The notes beneath the pieces were generated by a model. That model was not told where the DNA came from, did not search any database, and was given only the letters and a program-made list of their open reading frames with translations. Position numbers and translations under genes: made by a program. 64,000 bases of DNA from Rubrobacter aplysinae (GTDB lineage: Bacteria; Actinomycetota; Rubrobacteria; Rubrobacterales; Rubrobacteraceae): assembly GCF_001029505.1 (NCBI RefSeq), contig NZ_LEKH01000008.1:1-64000 (forward strand), given 5' to 3'. Of this stretch, positions 1-8,613 are shown in pieces (within the stretch, counting starts at the first letter, position 1; every line of letters begins with the position of its first letter).

Positions 1-1
1 A

Positions 2-87
2 GGAAGGTGTCCACGTCGAGCATGAGCAGTCGGTTCCTTTCCCACGGGATCGGGTGGCAAGCCGACTCTAGGGCGTGGACACCTTCC
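2..87. repeat. Multi-tier inverted repeat, possible structured RNA
   Basis: A perfect 14-bp inverted repeat (2-15 with 74-87) encloses a second 6-bp stem (28-33 with 62-67) and a third 4-bp stem (42-45 with 54-57). Together they could fold into one long three-tier hairpin of about 86 nt. It lies downstream of secF on the minus strand, outside any convincing coding frame, and has no T-run directly after either arm. It could be a small RNA, a processing or terminator element, or the foot of a mobile element. I do not recognise a known RNA family. Confidence 0.55.
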
Positions 88-168
88 ACTCAAATCTTCA
101 CCACCTAACTCACACCAAGCGTTTAAGAGAAGCTTCGCAACCCTTCAGTAGTCACCATTTGAGGTCCG

Positions 169-1086
169 CTATACCTGACCGGGCTGGGGCTCATCCTCGC
201 GCTGGGGCCGGGCACCGCGCCGGGCCTTGTAAAGCGAGAGCACCGGCGAGGCTATGAAGATAGAGCTGTAGGTGCCGGCCAGGATACCGACGAGCAGCGC
301 GAAGGCGAAGTCAGATAGCGTGGAGCCGCCGAAGATGAGCAGGGCCGAGATCGGGATCAGGGTAGACAGCGAGGTGTAGATCGAACGCGTTATGACCTGC
401 CGGATGGAGTCGTTTATGAGCCGGTCGAAGCGGCTCCTCTCGTACTCCCCCTCCGGCGTGTTCTCCCGGATACGGTCGAAGATTATAACCGTGTCGTAGA
501 GTGAGTAGCCGAGCACGGTCAGCACCGCGACCACGGTTACGAGGTTCACCTCCCGCCCGACCAGCGCGTAGACGCCGGCCGTTACCAGAATGTCGTGGAT
601 GACCGCCGCTATGGCCGCCGTTGCGAAGGCGAACTCGAAGCGGTAGCTGATAAACACCACGATGACCGCGAGCGCCACGCCGACGGCCTGTAGCGCCTGA
701 TCCCGCACCTGACCGCCGAAGGTCGGGCTTACGTTAGTCGTGCTGACCTCCGAGTCGAACTGGCTCGACAGCGCGTCCCTCACCTCGGCACTCTCGGACT
801 GCGAAAGCGGCGGCGTCGTTACCTCGAAGTTGCCATTTCCGAGGCGCTGGGCCGTTACCTCACCGGCTACCCCGGAGGGCACCGCATTCTGGACCCCATC
901 CGCGGTCACGCCGCTCCCGGGGTCGTTCAGGGTGAACTCCGTGCCGCCGGTAAAGTCTATGCCGAGGTTCAGCCGCCCGAGTCCGATGGCCGCCAGGCCG
1001 AGCACGATCACGGCCAGCGAGACGGCGAACCACTTGCGCCAGCCGCCGACGAAGTCTATGTTCCGGGTCGCCCTGCCGACCGCCAC
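169..1086 (-). CDS. secF: Protein translocase subunit SecF
   Basis: SecF is part of the SecDF(YajC) membrane complex that uses the proton gradient to help SecYEG pull proteins out of the cytoplasm. The 305-residue protein has an N-terminal helix, the family signature NLGIDFTGGTEF at about residues 40-51, a periplasmic domain, and five C-terminal membrane helices including the LGYSLYDTVIIFDRIREN segment. Length is normal. The GTG start shares one base with the secD stop (TAGTG), so translation is probably coupled to secD. The last gene before it on this strand is secD, and the last stretch before the window edge holds only an inverted repeat. Confidence 0.96.
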   Translation of the reverse strand: MAVGRATRNIDFVGGWRKWFAVSLAVIVLGLAAIGLGRLNLGIDFTGGTEFTLNDPGSGVTADGVQNAVPSGVAGEVTAQRLGNGNFEVTTPPLSQSESAEVRDALSSQFDSEVSTTNVSPTFGGQVRDQALQAVGVALAVIVVFISYRFEFAFATAAIAAVIHDILVTAGVYALVGREVNLVTVVAVLTVLGYSLYDTVIIFDRIRENTPEGEYERSRFDRLINDSIRQVITRSIYTSLSTLIPISALLIFGGSTLSDFAFALLVGILAGTYSSIFIASPVLSLYKARRGARPQREDEPQPGQV

Positions 1087-2582
1087 TAGCGCACCCTCGC
1101 CTTCTCCCCGGACTCCGAGCCTCTGCCCGCCGGCCGGATGCTGTCCGGTGAGACGCCGAGCATCCGGGGCGTAAGATTGAGCCCGCCCCGGCTGGAGATC
1201 AGGCCGAGCAGAGCGCGGGTCACGACGACCGCCGTGAACATGGAGAGCAACACGCCGATGGAGAGCAGCACCGCGAAGCCCCTTACAGAGCCGCTGGAGA
1301 GCCCGAACAGGATCATGGCAACGATGATCGTGGTCAGGTTGCCGTCCAGTATGGCCCGGAAGCCCTTCTGGTAGCCGAGGGCTATGGCGCTGCGGGGCGT
1401 CTTACCGCGCCGCACCTCCTCCTTGACCCGCTCGAAGATCACGATATTCGCGTCCGCCGCCACGCCGAGCGCCAGCACCACGCCCGCAATGCCCGGCAGG
1501 GTGATCGTGATCGGCACCGCGACTATCACCCCCCAGAGGAGGAACGCGTAGATCAGCAGGGCGGCACTCGCAACCATCCCGAGCGCCCGGTAGATAAACG
1601 TCAGGAAGGCCAACACGAGCGCGAACCCGGCGGCCGCGGCGATCAAACCCCCGGCCAGAGAGGCGGCCCCGAGCGTCGCCCCGATGGTCGTGACCGAGAG
1701 CACTCTCATGTTTACGGGCAGCGCGCCGGTCTCCAGCACCACCTGGAGTTCCTCGGCCTCGTCCTGGGGCAGCCCGCCGGGGAGGCTGTCGTTGCTGATC
1801 GAGACCTGCCCGCCGGGTATCGCCTGCTCCACGACGGGCGCGCTCTCCACATCGTCGTCGAGGACTATCGCCAGCCGGCCGGGCTCCCCGGCGCCCAGGG
1901 TGCTCTGGGAGATCTCCTGTGAGAGGTCTGTAAACTGCTGCCCGCCCTCGCGGGTAAAGTTCATCTGGACTATCCGGTTGCTCTGGTCGTCCACGCCGAC
2001 GGTTGCGGAGTCGAGCGCGCCGCCGGTTATCTGCGGTTGCTCGGAGACTATGTAGCCCGCGACGTACGTGCCCTCGCCCTCTAGAGCGGGGCTCTCCTCG
2101 AAGAGAATCTTGGTCTCGCCCTCCTCGAACTCGGAGTCGTCCTTGAGGCTCTGGCGGAGGTCGTCCTCGGCCGACTGGACCTCGCCTTCGGGGACGTTGT
2201 CCTGCTGCTCGTAGGCGAGCACCTCGTACAAGCCGAGCTGGGCGGTGCGTCCGATAACCTCTACGGCCCGCTCGGTGTCCGTGATACCGGGGATGTTCAC
2301 CGAAACCTGATCCTGGCCCTGGATCTGGATCTCGGGCTCGGTGACGCCGAGGCTGTCCACGCGCTCGCGGATGACCTGCACGGCCCGCTCCATCTCGTCG
2401 CGCTCGACCTCGGAGCCGTCGGTGCGGTAGCCCTCTAGCTGTACGCTCACCCCGCCCTGCAGGTCGAGGCCGAGCTGCGTGGCCTGGCTCACGGGCTGGC
2501 GGATGAAGATCAGGTACACCGCCGCCGCCAAGAGGATGGCGACGAGACCGAGGATCAGGAGGCTGTTGCGACGACTTGGCAT
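1086..2582 (-). CDS. secD: Protein translocase subunit SecD
   Basis: SecD is the larger partner of SecF in the proton-driven export motor. The 498-residue product has one N-terminal helix (about 8-26), the signature LGLDLQGGVSVQLE, a large periplasmic P1 region (about 60-300), and a C-terminal bundle of membrane helices containing VAADANIVIFERVKEE, the conserved charged motif used in proton transport. The ATG start sits about 100 bp downstream of tgt. In most bacteria yajC lies in this gap, but none is present here. Expression is probably as a tgt-secD-secF unit. Confidence 0.96.
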   Translation of the reverse strand: MPSRRNSLLILGLVAILLAAAVYLIFIRQPVSQATQLGLDLQGGVSVQLEGYRTDGSEVERDEMERAVQVIRERVDSLGVTEPEIQIQGQDQVSVNIPGITDTERAVEVIGRTAQLGLYEVLAYEQQDNVPEGEVQSAEDDLRQSLKDDSEFEEGETKILFEESPALEGEGTYVAGYIVSEQPQITGGALDSATVGVDDQSNRIVQMNFTREGGQQFTDLSQEISQSTLGAGEPGRLAIVLDDDVESAPVVEQAIPGGQVSISNDSLPGGLPQDEAEELQVVLETGALPVNMRVLSVTTIGATLGAASLAGGLIAAAAGFALVLAFLTFIYRALGMVASAALLIYAFLLWGVIVAVPITITLPGIAGVVLALGVAADANIVIFERVKEEVRRGKTPRSAIALGYQKGFRAILDGNLTTIIVAMILFGLSSGSVRGFAVLLSIGVLLSMFTAVVVTRALLGLISSRGGLNLTPRMLGVSPDSIRPAGRGSESGEKARVR

Positions 2583-2660
2583 AGACCGTCCCGGATTATT
2601 ACATAGCCGTGGCCTCTACACCGGCTCTCTACAGGCGAACCGGCGGGCACCGGAGACCAT

Positions 2661-2682
2661 GTTTACCGTTTGTTTACCGCTA
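2661..2682. repeat. 11-bp tandem duplication at the tgt stop
   Basis: The 8-bp core GTTTACCG is repeated with an 11-bp period (2661-2668 and 2672-2679). It runs directly into the tgt stop codon (2680-2682). It is one of many 9-11 bp period duplications at gene ends in this window. Confidence 0.6.
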
Positions 2683-3789
2683 CGCGGGGGCGCCCGCGAG
2701 GTAGCGTGAGATCCAGCCCCGCGACCAGCTCTCGAAGCTGCCGGCCCGGATCTCCTCCCGCGCCCTCCGGCACAGCTCGCCCATGAACGTCAAATTGTGC
2801 AGCGTCAGCAGCCGGTGCCCGAGCAGCTCGTTCTCCCGCACCAGATGCGCCAGATACGCCTGGCTGTAGTCCCGGCACGCCTCGCAGGCGCATCCGGTCT
2901 CCAGCGGCCCGAGATCGCGGCGGAACCGGGAGTTCTTCAGGTTCAGCCGTCCGTCGGCGGTCAGCACCGAGCCATGCCGGGCGAGCCGGGTCGGCAAGAC
3001 GCAGTCGAACATGTCCACGCCGAGCGAGATCACACCCAGCACCCCGACCGGGTCGCCGATGCCCATGAAGTACCGGGGCTTGTCCTCCGGCAGCCCGGCG
3101 GCGGTCAGCGCCACCACCCGGAGCATCTCCTCCCGCGACTCCCCGACCGAGAGCCCCCCGACGGCGTACCCGGGAAAGTCCAGGGAGACCGTCCGCTCCA
3201 GGCTCTCCCGCCGCAGGTCCTCGTACAGCCCGCCCTGCACGATGCCGAACAGCGCCTGATCCTCCCTCGTGTGCGCCTCCTGGCAGCGCTCGGCCCACCG
3301 GGCCGTCCGCCGCAGCGACTCCGCCTGATACTCGTATCCGGCGTCGGCGGGCGGGCACTCGTCGAGCACCATCGCCACGTCCGCGCCGAGGTCCTCCTGC
3401 ACCCGGGTCGTGAGCTCCGGGGTGAACACGTGGCGCGAGCCGTCGTACACGCTGACGAACTCCGCCCCGTCTTCGGTCAGCTTGCGGGTGTCGGCCAACG
3501 AGAACACCTGGTATCCGCCCGAATCGGTGAGCATCGGCCCGTCCCAGCCGGAGAAAGAGTGCAGGCCGCCGGCTTCCCGTATCAGGTCCGGCCCGGGCCG
3601 CAGATATAGATGGTAGGTGTTCCCGAGCACCACTCCGGCCCCGGTCTCGCGCACCTCCCGTGGGGTGAGTCCCTTGACAGAAGCCTTGGTGCCAACCGGC
3701 ATGAACGTCGGGGTCTCGACGGCCCCGTGCGGCGTGTAGAGCTTGCCGGCCCGCGCCGCGCCGCTGGTCTCTTCGACCTCGATTCTCAC
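2680..3789 (-). CDS. tgt: Queuine/preQ1 tRNA-guanine transglycosylase
   Basis: Tgt exchanges guanine-34 of tRNA-Asp, -Asn, -His and -Tyr for the queuosine precursor preQ1. The 369-residue TIM-barrel protein carries the catalytic base segment DSGGYQVFS (Asp89), the nucleophile segment FDCVLPTRLARHG (about 262-275), and the C-terminal zinc site CACEAC followed about 26 residues later by a His (LTLHN). Length is typical. The GTG start follows the queA stop by only 8 bp, so queA and tgt form one unit for queuosine synthesis. Upstream preQ1 genes are not in this window. Confidence 0.96.
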   Translation of the reverse strand: MRIEVEETSGAARAGKLYTPHGAVETPTFMPVGTKASVKGLTPREVRETGAGVVLGNTYHLYLRPGPDLIREAGGLHSFSGWDGPMLTDSGGYQVFSLADTRKLTEDGAEFVSVYDGSRHVFTPELTTRVQEDLGADVAMVLDECPPADAGYEYQAESLRRTARWAERCQEAHTREDQALFGIVQGGLYEDLRRESLERTVSLDFPGYAVGGLSVGESREEMLRVVALTAAGLPEDKPRYFMGIGDPVGVLGVISLGVDMFDCVLPTRLARHGSVLTADGRLNLKNSRFRRDLGPLETGCACEACRDYSQAYLAHLVRENELLGHRLLTLHNLTFMGELCRRAREEIRAGSFESWSRGWISRYLAGAPA

Positions 3790-3797
3790 CGCCGCGC

Positions 3798-4820
3798 CTA
3801 CGACGCCACCCGCCCTCTGCCGCCGCCGACGAGGAGCATCGCGTCCCCGAAAGAGTAGAACCTGTAGCGATGCTCGACGGCCTGCCGGTACGCCTCGCGT
3901 ACGAGCTCTGTGCCGCCGAAGCTCATCACCATCGCCAGCAGCGTCGAGCGCGGCAGGTGGAAGTTGGTTAGCAGGACGTCCACGGTCCGCCAGCGGTATC
4001 CGGGATACACGAAGAGATCGGACTCCCCCTCCCGCTCCCCGGTTCCCGCCCAGGTTTCGAGCGTGCGGGCGACGGTTGTCCCGACGGCCACGACCCGCTC
4101 CGCCGACTCGACCATCCGCGCCGTCGCCTCCGGCACGCGGTAACGCTCGGCGTGCATCTCGTGCTCCTCGAGCACCCCGGAGCGCACGGGGGCGAAGGTC
4201 CCGGCCCCGACGTGCAGCGTAGCCCGCGCTATCTCCGCGCCCGCCTCCCGGCAGCCCGCGAGCACCCCTTCGGTGAAGTGGAGTCCGGCCGTGGGCGCGG
4301 CGGCGGAGCCTTCTTCCCGGGCGTAGACGGTCTGGTACTCCCGTTCGGCCTCGGGCGTCGGCTCGATGTACGGCGGCAACGGCATCCTTCCCCGCCGCTC
4401 CAGGAGCCCGGGAACGTCCCGCGCTTCAACGGCCCAGTGGCCGCCGTCCAGCTCCCCGGCGAGCCGCACCTCCTCCCCGCCAGCCAGGAGCCGCATACCG
4501 GGCCTGAGCCGTCTACCGGGCCGGGCCATGACCTCCCAGCGACCGACGCCGTTCGCGCGGTCCAGCTCCCGCAAAAAGAGCAACTCCACCGCTCCACCGG
4601 TTTCCTTGCGGACGGCGAGGCGGGCCGGTATCACCTTCGTCTCGTTCAGCACCAGGGCATCACCCGGGGAGAGGAAGCCCGGCAGCTCCCGGAAGCCGTG
4701 GTGTGAGATCCCGCCGGATGCCACGTCCACGACCATTAGGCGCGAGGCGTCGCGGGGAGAGGCCGGACGCTGGGCGATCAACTCCTCTGGTAGCTCGTAG
4801 TCGAGCTCGGAGATCAGCAT
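3798..4820 (-). CDS. queA: S-adenosylmethionine:tRNA ribosyltransferase-isomerase
   Basis: QueA adds the ribosyl part of S-adenosylmethionine to preQ1 in tRNA, giving epoxyqueuosine, the step after Tgt. The protein opens with LISELDYELPEELIAQRP and contains PTAGLHFTEGVL and TNFHLPRSTLLAMVMSFGG, all characteristic of QueA. I chose the ATG at 4820 (340 residues): it is preceded by a G-rich Shine-Dalgarno-like stretch, and the family starts here. A TTG at 4859 would add 13 unconserved residues. No clear promoter was identified upstream. Confidence 0.95.
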   Translation of the reverse strand: MLISELDYELPEELIAQRPASPRDASRLMVVDVASGGISHHGFRELPGFLSPGDALVLNETKVIPARLAVRKETGGAVELLFLRELDRANGVGRWEVMARPGRRLRPGMRLLAGGEEVRLAGELDGGHWAVEARDVPGLLERRGRMPLPPYIEPTPEAEREYQTVYAREEGSAAAPTAGLHFTEGVLAGCREAGAEIARATLHVGAGTFAPVRSGVLEEHEMHAERYRVPEATARMVESAERVVAVGTTVARTLETWAGTGEREGESDLFVYPGYRWRTVDVLLTNFHLPRSTLLAMVMSFGGTELVREAYRQAVEHRYRFYSFGDAMLLVGGGRGRVAS

Positions 4821-5070
4821 CCCCCCACCGGCCCCGTGCTCTCTCCGCGCCTCATACAATCCACTATCTCATCATACACGGCGTTACCATGCCAGGGCCC
4901 GCATCTCGTGTTGCGCGACGCCAGCCGCGGAGCCGTCGAGCGTGGAGCCACAGCGTCCAGGAGGACTCCCCGGTCGGGCAGTCGTCGAGCAGCCGCCGGG
5001 TGGGTGAGCGGAAAGGTGGTAATCTACCCCCCGTGCCGCCCGGAGACGGGATCCACCTTAACCATGTTCC

Positions 5071-5110
5071 ACCACGAGCCACCACGAGCCACCGCGATCC
5101 ACCACGAGGA
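5071..5110. repeat. Four 10-bp tandem repeats ahead of egtD
   Basis: Two perfect copies of ACCACGAGCC (5071-5080, 5081-5090) are followed by two degenerate copies (5091-5100, 5101-5110). The last runs into the GAGGAG ribosome-binding site of egtD. The period equals about one DNA helical turn. Confidence 0.8.
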
Positions 5111-5114
5111 GCCG

Positions 5115-6122
5115 ATGAGCCGCGAAAACAGCCGGATAAGAATCTCGACGCTCGACGAGCCAGGGGTGACGCTCGAAGAGATGATCCGTGACGTGAAGGC
5201 CGGTCTCTCGCGGGAGCCCAAGGACCTCTCAACCTCCCCGAAGTACCTCTACGACGCGGAAGGGTCCAGGATCTTCGAGGAGATTACCGAGACGCCGGAG
5301 TACTACCAGACCGACGCCGAGTTCTCCATCCTGCGGCAGAGGTCCGAGGAGATCGTCTCGCGTACCGGGTGCCGGACCCTGGTCGAGCTCGGCTCCGGCT
5401 CTTCGAGCAAGACCCGAGCCCTGCTCGACGCGCTCCTGGAATCCGGCGGACCGGCCCGCTACGCGCCGCTCGACGTGAGCGAGAGCGCGCTCGAAGAGAG
5501 CGGCGAGCAGCTGGCCTCCAGATACCCCGACCTGGACATCCAGGGGTACGTCGGAGACTTCGACAAGTCGCTGCGCAGCCTGCTAAAAAGCGCGGAGAAC
5601 GGCTCCGGCGGGAGACTGGTGGTGTTGCTCGGCGGCACCATCGGCAACTTCTCGCCGGAGAGCCGCCGGGGTTTCCTCAGGACGCTCCGGGAGAGCATGG
5701 GCGAGGGCGATCATCTCCTGATCGGGGTCGATCTCGTCAAGCCCCGGGAGACGCTGGAGAGGGCCTACGACGACGCGGCGGGCGCCACCGCCAGGTTCAA
5801 CAAGAACCTGTTGAGCGTCCTGAATCATAACCTGGAGGCGAACTTCGACCCGGAGCTATTCGCCCACCGGGCGGCCTACGACGAGCCCCACCAGCGAGTG
5901 GAGATGTGGCTCGACTCGCTGGAGGACCAGGAGGTAAAGCTGCCCGCCCTCGGGATGGACGTACGTTTCGAAAAGGGCGAGGGGCTGCGGACCGAGATCA
6001 GTGCCAAGTTCACCCGGGAGTCCGCCGCCGGGATGTTCGAGGATACCGCCTTCCACATGCTCGACCTCTACACCGACCCGGACGAGCTATTCGGCCTTAC
6101 CCTCGCCGCCCCGAAAGGCTAG
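5115..6122 (+). CDS. egtD: L-histidine N-alpha-methyltransferase (ergothioneine)
   Basis: EgtD makes hercynine by three S-adenosylmethionine-dependent methylations of histidine, the first step toward the antioxidant ergothioneine. The 335-residue protein shows the family opening PKYLYDAEGSRIFEEITETPEYY, the SAM-binding motif ELGSGSSSKTR, and LGGTIGNFSP. I chose the ATG at 5115 because GAGGAG lies 5 bp upstream and the family starts near here; the open frame extends upstream to 4836 but that part is repeat-rich and unconserved. EgtB, the usual partner, is not in the window. It converges on a DUF2905 gene 19 bp away. Confidence 0.93.
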   Translation: MSRENSRIRISTLDEPGVTLEEMIRDVKAGLSREPKDLSTSPKYLYDAEGSRIFEEITETPEYYQTDAEFSILRQRSEEIVSRTGCRTLVELGSGSSSKTRALLDALLESGGPARYAPLDVSESALEESGEQLASRYPDLDIQGYVGDFDKSLRSLLKSAENGSGGRLVVLLGGTIGNFSPESRRGFLRTLRESMGEGDHLLIGVDLVKPRETLERAYDDAAGATARFNKNLLSVLNHNLEANFDPELFAHRAAYDEPHQRVEMWLDSLEDQEVKLPALGMDVRFEKGEGLRTEISAKFTRESAAGMFEDTAFHMLDLYTDPDELFGLTLAAPKG

Positions 6123-6141
6123 GGGAGCTCCTCCAACCTCT

Positions 6142-6360
6142 CTAGCGCCGGAGAAAGACGTTGAGGAGGATGGTGCCGACGATGGAGATCAGGATCATCA
6201 GCCCAACCGGCAAGTACACGGTCGCGTTGCCGCGCCGGAACACGAGGTTGCCCGGCAGCCTCTCGAGCCCGAACCGGCTGAGGAGCAACATCAGCACGCC
6301 CGCGACAAGCAGCACCACCGCCCCGCCAATAAGTATCTTGCCGAGACCTTCGAGACCCAT
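6142..6360 (-). CDS. DUF2905 family small membrane protein
   Basis: This 72-residue protein has two membrane helices (about 8-28 and 50-69) joined by the conserved loop GLERLPGNLVFRRGN, the hallmark of the DUF2905 family. No function is established for that family. It starts with ATG and ends 19 bp from the convergent egtD stop. It may be the last gene of the sugar-kinase group on the minus strand, 77 bp downstream of the PfkB kinase. Confidence 0.85.
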   Translation of the reverse strand: MGLEGLGKILIGGAVVLLVAGVLMLLLSRFGLERLPGNLVFRRGNATVYLPVGLMILISIVGTILLNVFLRR

Positions 6361-6437
6361 GACCGTATTCTACGTCCCGCCCGCCGGATGGCAAAGCCGG
6401 GGTCTACCTCCCGGGCGTTCCTGATCCCACCCCCGCT

Positions 6438-7397
6438 TTATCCCCGGGCCCGCATGAACCGCTCCAGCTCTTCCCTGGTCGGCAGGGCCCGCATCGCGCC
6501 GAAGGCGGTGCAGGCCAGGGCCCCGGCGGCGGTGCCCCGCCTCACCGCCGCCCGCACGGCGTCTTCGGCGAGCCACTCGCCGCTCTCGGAGAGGTGTGTC
6601 AGAGTAGCCGCCAGGAAGGCGTCCCCGGCCCCGGTAGCGTCCACGGCCTGCTCGACCTCGAAGCCTGGCAGGCTACCGCTATACTCCCGGGTGGCGTAAA
6701 AGGCCCCGTCGCTCCCCAGGCTCACGAGCACCAGCGACACGCCCCGATCCAAAAGGATTCTCGCGGCCTCTTCCACGTCTTCCACGCCGAGCACGAGCGG
6801 CAGCTCGTCGTCGCTGAGCTTGACCACCCCGGAGAGGTCCAGGATGGGATCCACGGCCTCCCGGGCGCTCTCAAGACTCTCCCACAGGTGCTCGCGGAGG
6901 TTCACGTCGAAGGCCAGCGGCACCCCTGCCTCGCCGGCGGCCCGCGCAAGCTCGTGGGCCGCCTGGCGCACCGGGTCCTTTATGAGCGGGATGCTCCCGA
7001 AGTTTACGAAGGACGCCCCCGAGACGGCGTCGCGCCCGATGTCATCCGGCGAGAGGAGCTCGTCCGCCGCCGGCGTCGAGCGATAGAAGGTGAACTCCCG
7101 CTCGCCGTCGTCCTCCACCTCGACGAAGGCCAGCGTCGTGCGCGTGGGCGGCGGCCGGCGCAGCACAGCCGAGGTATCGACCCCGGCCGCGGACAGGGCG
7201 CGGCGGACGAAGTCCCCGAAGAGATCGTCGCCGAGACTCCCGATAAACGCCGCCTCGGCCCCGAGCCTCGCGGCGGCAACGGCCACGTTCGCCGGAGCGC
7301 CGCCGGGACGGGCGGTGAACGGCATCTCGACCTCGGAGGACGATTCCTCCCGGTACACGTCCGCGACCACCTCGCCCAGGGTGACTATCTTCCCCAT
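6438..7397 (-). CDS. PfkB-family sugar kinase, probably fructokinase
   Basis: This 319-residue ribokinase-fold protein phosphorylates a sugar using ATP. It begins with the family pattern IVTLGEVVADVY, has the substrate motif RPGGAPANVAVAAARLG, and the C-terminal anion-hole and catalytic motif DATGAGDAF (253-261, catalytic Asp259). The motif set and length resemble bacterial fructokinases, but 2-keto-3-deoxygluconate or another sugar cannot be ruled out. It lies downstream of a ROK glucokinase and an MFS sugar porter on the same strand, suggesting a sugar uptake and phosphorylation group. Confidence 0.88.
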   Translation of the reverse strand: MGKIVTLGEVVADVYREESSSEVEMPFTARPGGAPANVAVAAARLGAEAAFIGSLGDDLFGDFVRRALSAAGVDTSAVLRRPPPTRTTLAFVEVEDDGEREFTFYRSTPAADELLSPDDIGRDAVSGASFVNFGSIPLIKDPVRQAAHELARAAGEAGVPLAFDVNLREHLWESLESAREAVDPILDLSGVVKLSDDELPLVLGVEDVEEAARILLDRGVSLVLVSLGSDGAFYATREYSGSLPGFEVEQAVDATGAGDAFLAATLTHLSESGEWLAEDAVRAAVRRGTAAGALACTAFGAMRALPTREELERFMRARG

Positions 7398-7491
7398 AAC
7401 TCCCCCACGCCCCCCGCTCTCGTCCTCTCTTACCCGTCAGGCACCGCCTCCGGAATACTAACCTTTTGCGGTTACCTCGTTTACCTTCAGC

Positions 7492-8460
7492 TCACGAGGC
7501 TTCCCCGGCGGGCTCCAGCACGTATCTCCCCTCGCCGTCCTGGGCCAGGGCCGCCGCGCCGAGCACGCCCGACGTCGGCCCCAGCGTGGCCTCCATTATC
7601 TCTACGAGGTCGCGGGAAGGGGAGCGGGCCTTGCGGTACATCTCCTCGCGGGCGGGTTCGAGGAGCATCTCTCCCGCCTGGGACGCCCCGCCGCCGACGG
7701 CCACGATCTCGGGGTTGAAGATGTTCACGAAACCGGCCAGACCGATGCCGAGCCAGGTGCCGGTCTCCCGCAGCACCCGCAAGGCCGCCTCGTCCTCCTC
7801 TTGAGCCAGCCTGGTTACGTCCTCCCCGAGTATCTGCCGCTCGATCGCGAGCCGCCCCAGAGCCGATCCCGGATGCCGGTTCGCCACCTCCCGCGCCCGG
7901 CGCTGGATCGCGGTCCCCGAGGCCAGCGCCTCCAGGCATCCTTCGTTACCGCAGCCGCACAGGGGACCGCCGGGCTCCATCACGATGTGTCCCAGCTCTC
8001 CGCCCGCCCCCTGTAGGCCCCTCAGGAGCACCCCGTGGGTAATGACGCCGCCCCCGACGCCCGTGCCGAGGGTCACGAAGACCAGATGCTCCACGTCCTT
8101 TCCGGCCCCGTAATGGAACTCGCCCCAGGCCGCGGCGTTCGCGTCGTTCTCCACGGTCACCGGGAGCCCGGTGCTGCGGCCCAGCTCCTCGTCCAGCCGG
8201 ATACCCTCTATCTCGTGCAGGTTGGGCGCGAAGATGACCTTGTTCTCCGGGCTCATCACCAGACCCGGGACCGCGACGCACGCCCCGCCCGTCTCGAAGC
8301 CCTCTCCAGCCTCGTTTATGGCGTACCCGATAGATTCGAGAAGCCGGTTCGGAGGCACCGCCTGGGTCGGATACCTCACCTCGTTCAGGATCTCACCCCC
8401 GGGCGAGACGACCGCCGCCGCGATCTTGGTCCCGCCCACGTCTACCCCTATGGCGTTCAT
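7492..8460 (-). CDS. ROK-family glucokinase
   Basis: This 322-residue protein phosphorylates glucose or a related hexose. It has the ATP phosphate motif GVDVGGTKIAAAVV (5-18), catalytic Asp106 in ENDANAA, His158 and the zinc-binding CGCGNEGC (Cys168, 170, 175) of ROK kinases. There is no N-terminal helix-turn-helix, so it is a kinase rather than a NagC/XylR-type repressor. It sits between the sugar porter upstream and the PfkB kinase downstream. Its leader contains perfect tandem duplications (8488-8530). Confidence 0.92.
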   Translation of the reverse strand: MNAIGVDVGGTKIAAAVVSPGGEILNEVRYPTQAVPPNRLLESIGYAINEAGEGFETGGACVAVPGLVMSPENKVIFAPNLHEIEGIRLDEELGRSTGLPVTVENDANAAAWGEFHYGAGKDVEHLVFVTLGTGVGGGVITHGVLLRGLQGAGGELGHIVMEPGGPLCGCGNEGCLEALASGTAIQRRAREVANRHPGSALGRLAIERQILGEDVTRLAQEEDEAALRVLRETGTWLGIGLAGFVNIFNPEIVAVGGGASQAGEMLLEPAREEMYRKARSPSRDLVEIMEATLGPTSGVLGAAALAQDGEGRYVLEPAGEAS

Positions 8461-8487
8461 CTACTGCCTCCTATCTACCCCTCGCTC

Positions 8488-8530
8488 CTCCGTAACCCCT
8501 CCGTAACCCGCGGCTTTCTCCGGCTTTCCC
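8488..8530. repeat. Tandem duplications (11 bp and 10 bp) in the glucokinase leader
   Basis: CTCCGTAACCC occurs twice in perfect tandem (8488-8498, 8499-8509). It is followed at once by CGGCTTTCTC and CGGCTTTCCC (8511-8520, 8521-8530), a second tandem pair. Both lie between the porter stop and the kinase start. Confidence 0.8.
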
Positions 8531-8613
8531 GGCGCGAGGCGACCACTGCTCTGGTCTACCTTTCGCGTATCACTCCGGCGACGGGGCGATGCACGGAAGG
8601 GTAAGAGATCCGG

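Noticed and set aside
2583-2679. Looked for yajC between tgt and secD
   Set aside because: The gap of 97 bp is too short and has no suitable frame.
8488-8530. Short repeats considered as a CRISPR array
   Set aside because: Units are 10-11 bp with no spacers. No CRISPR array or cas gene was seen anywhere in the window.
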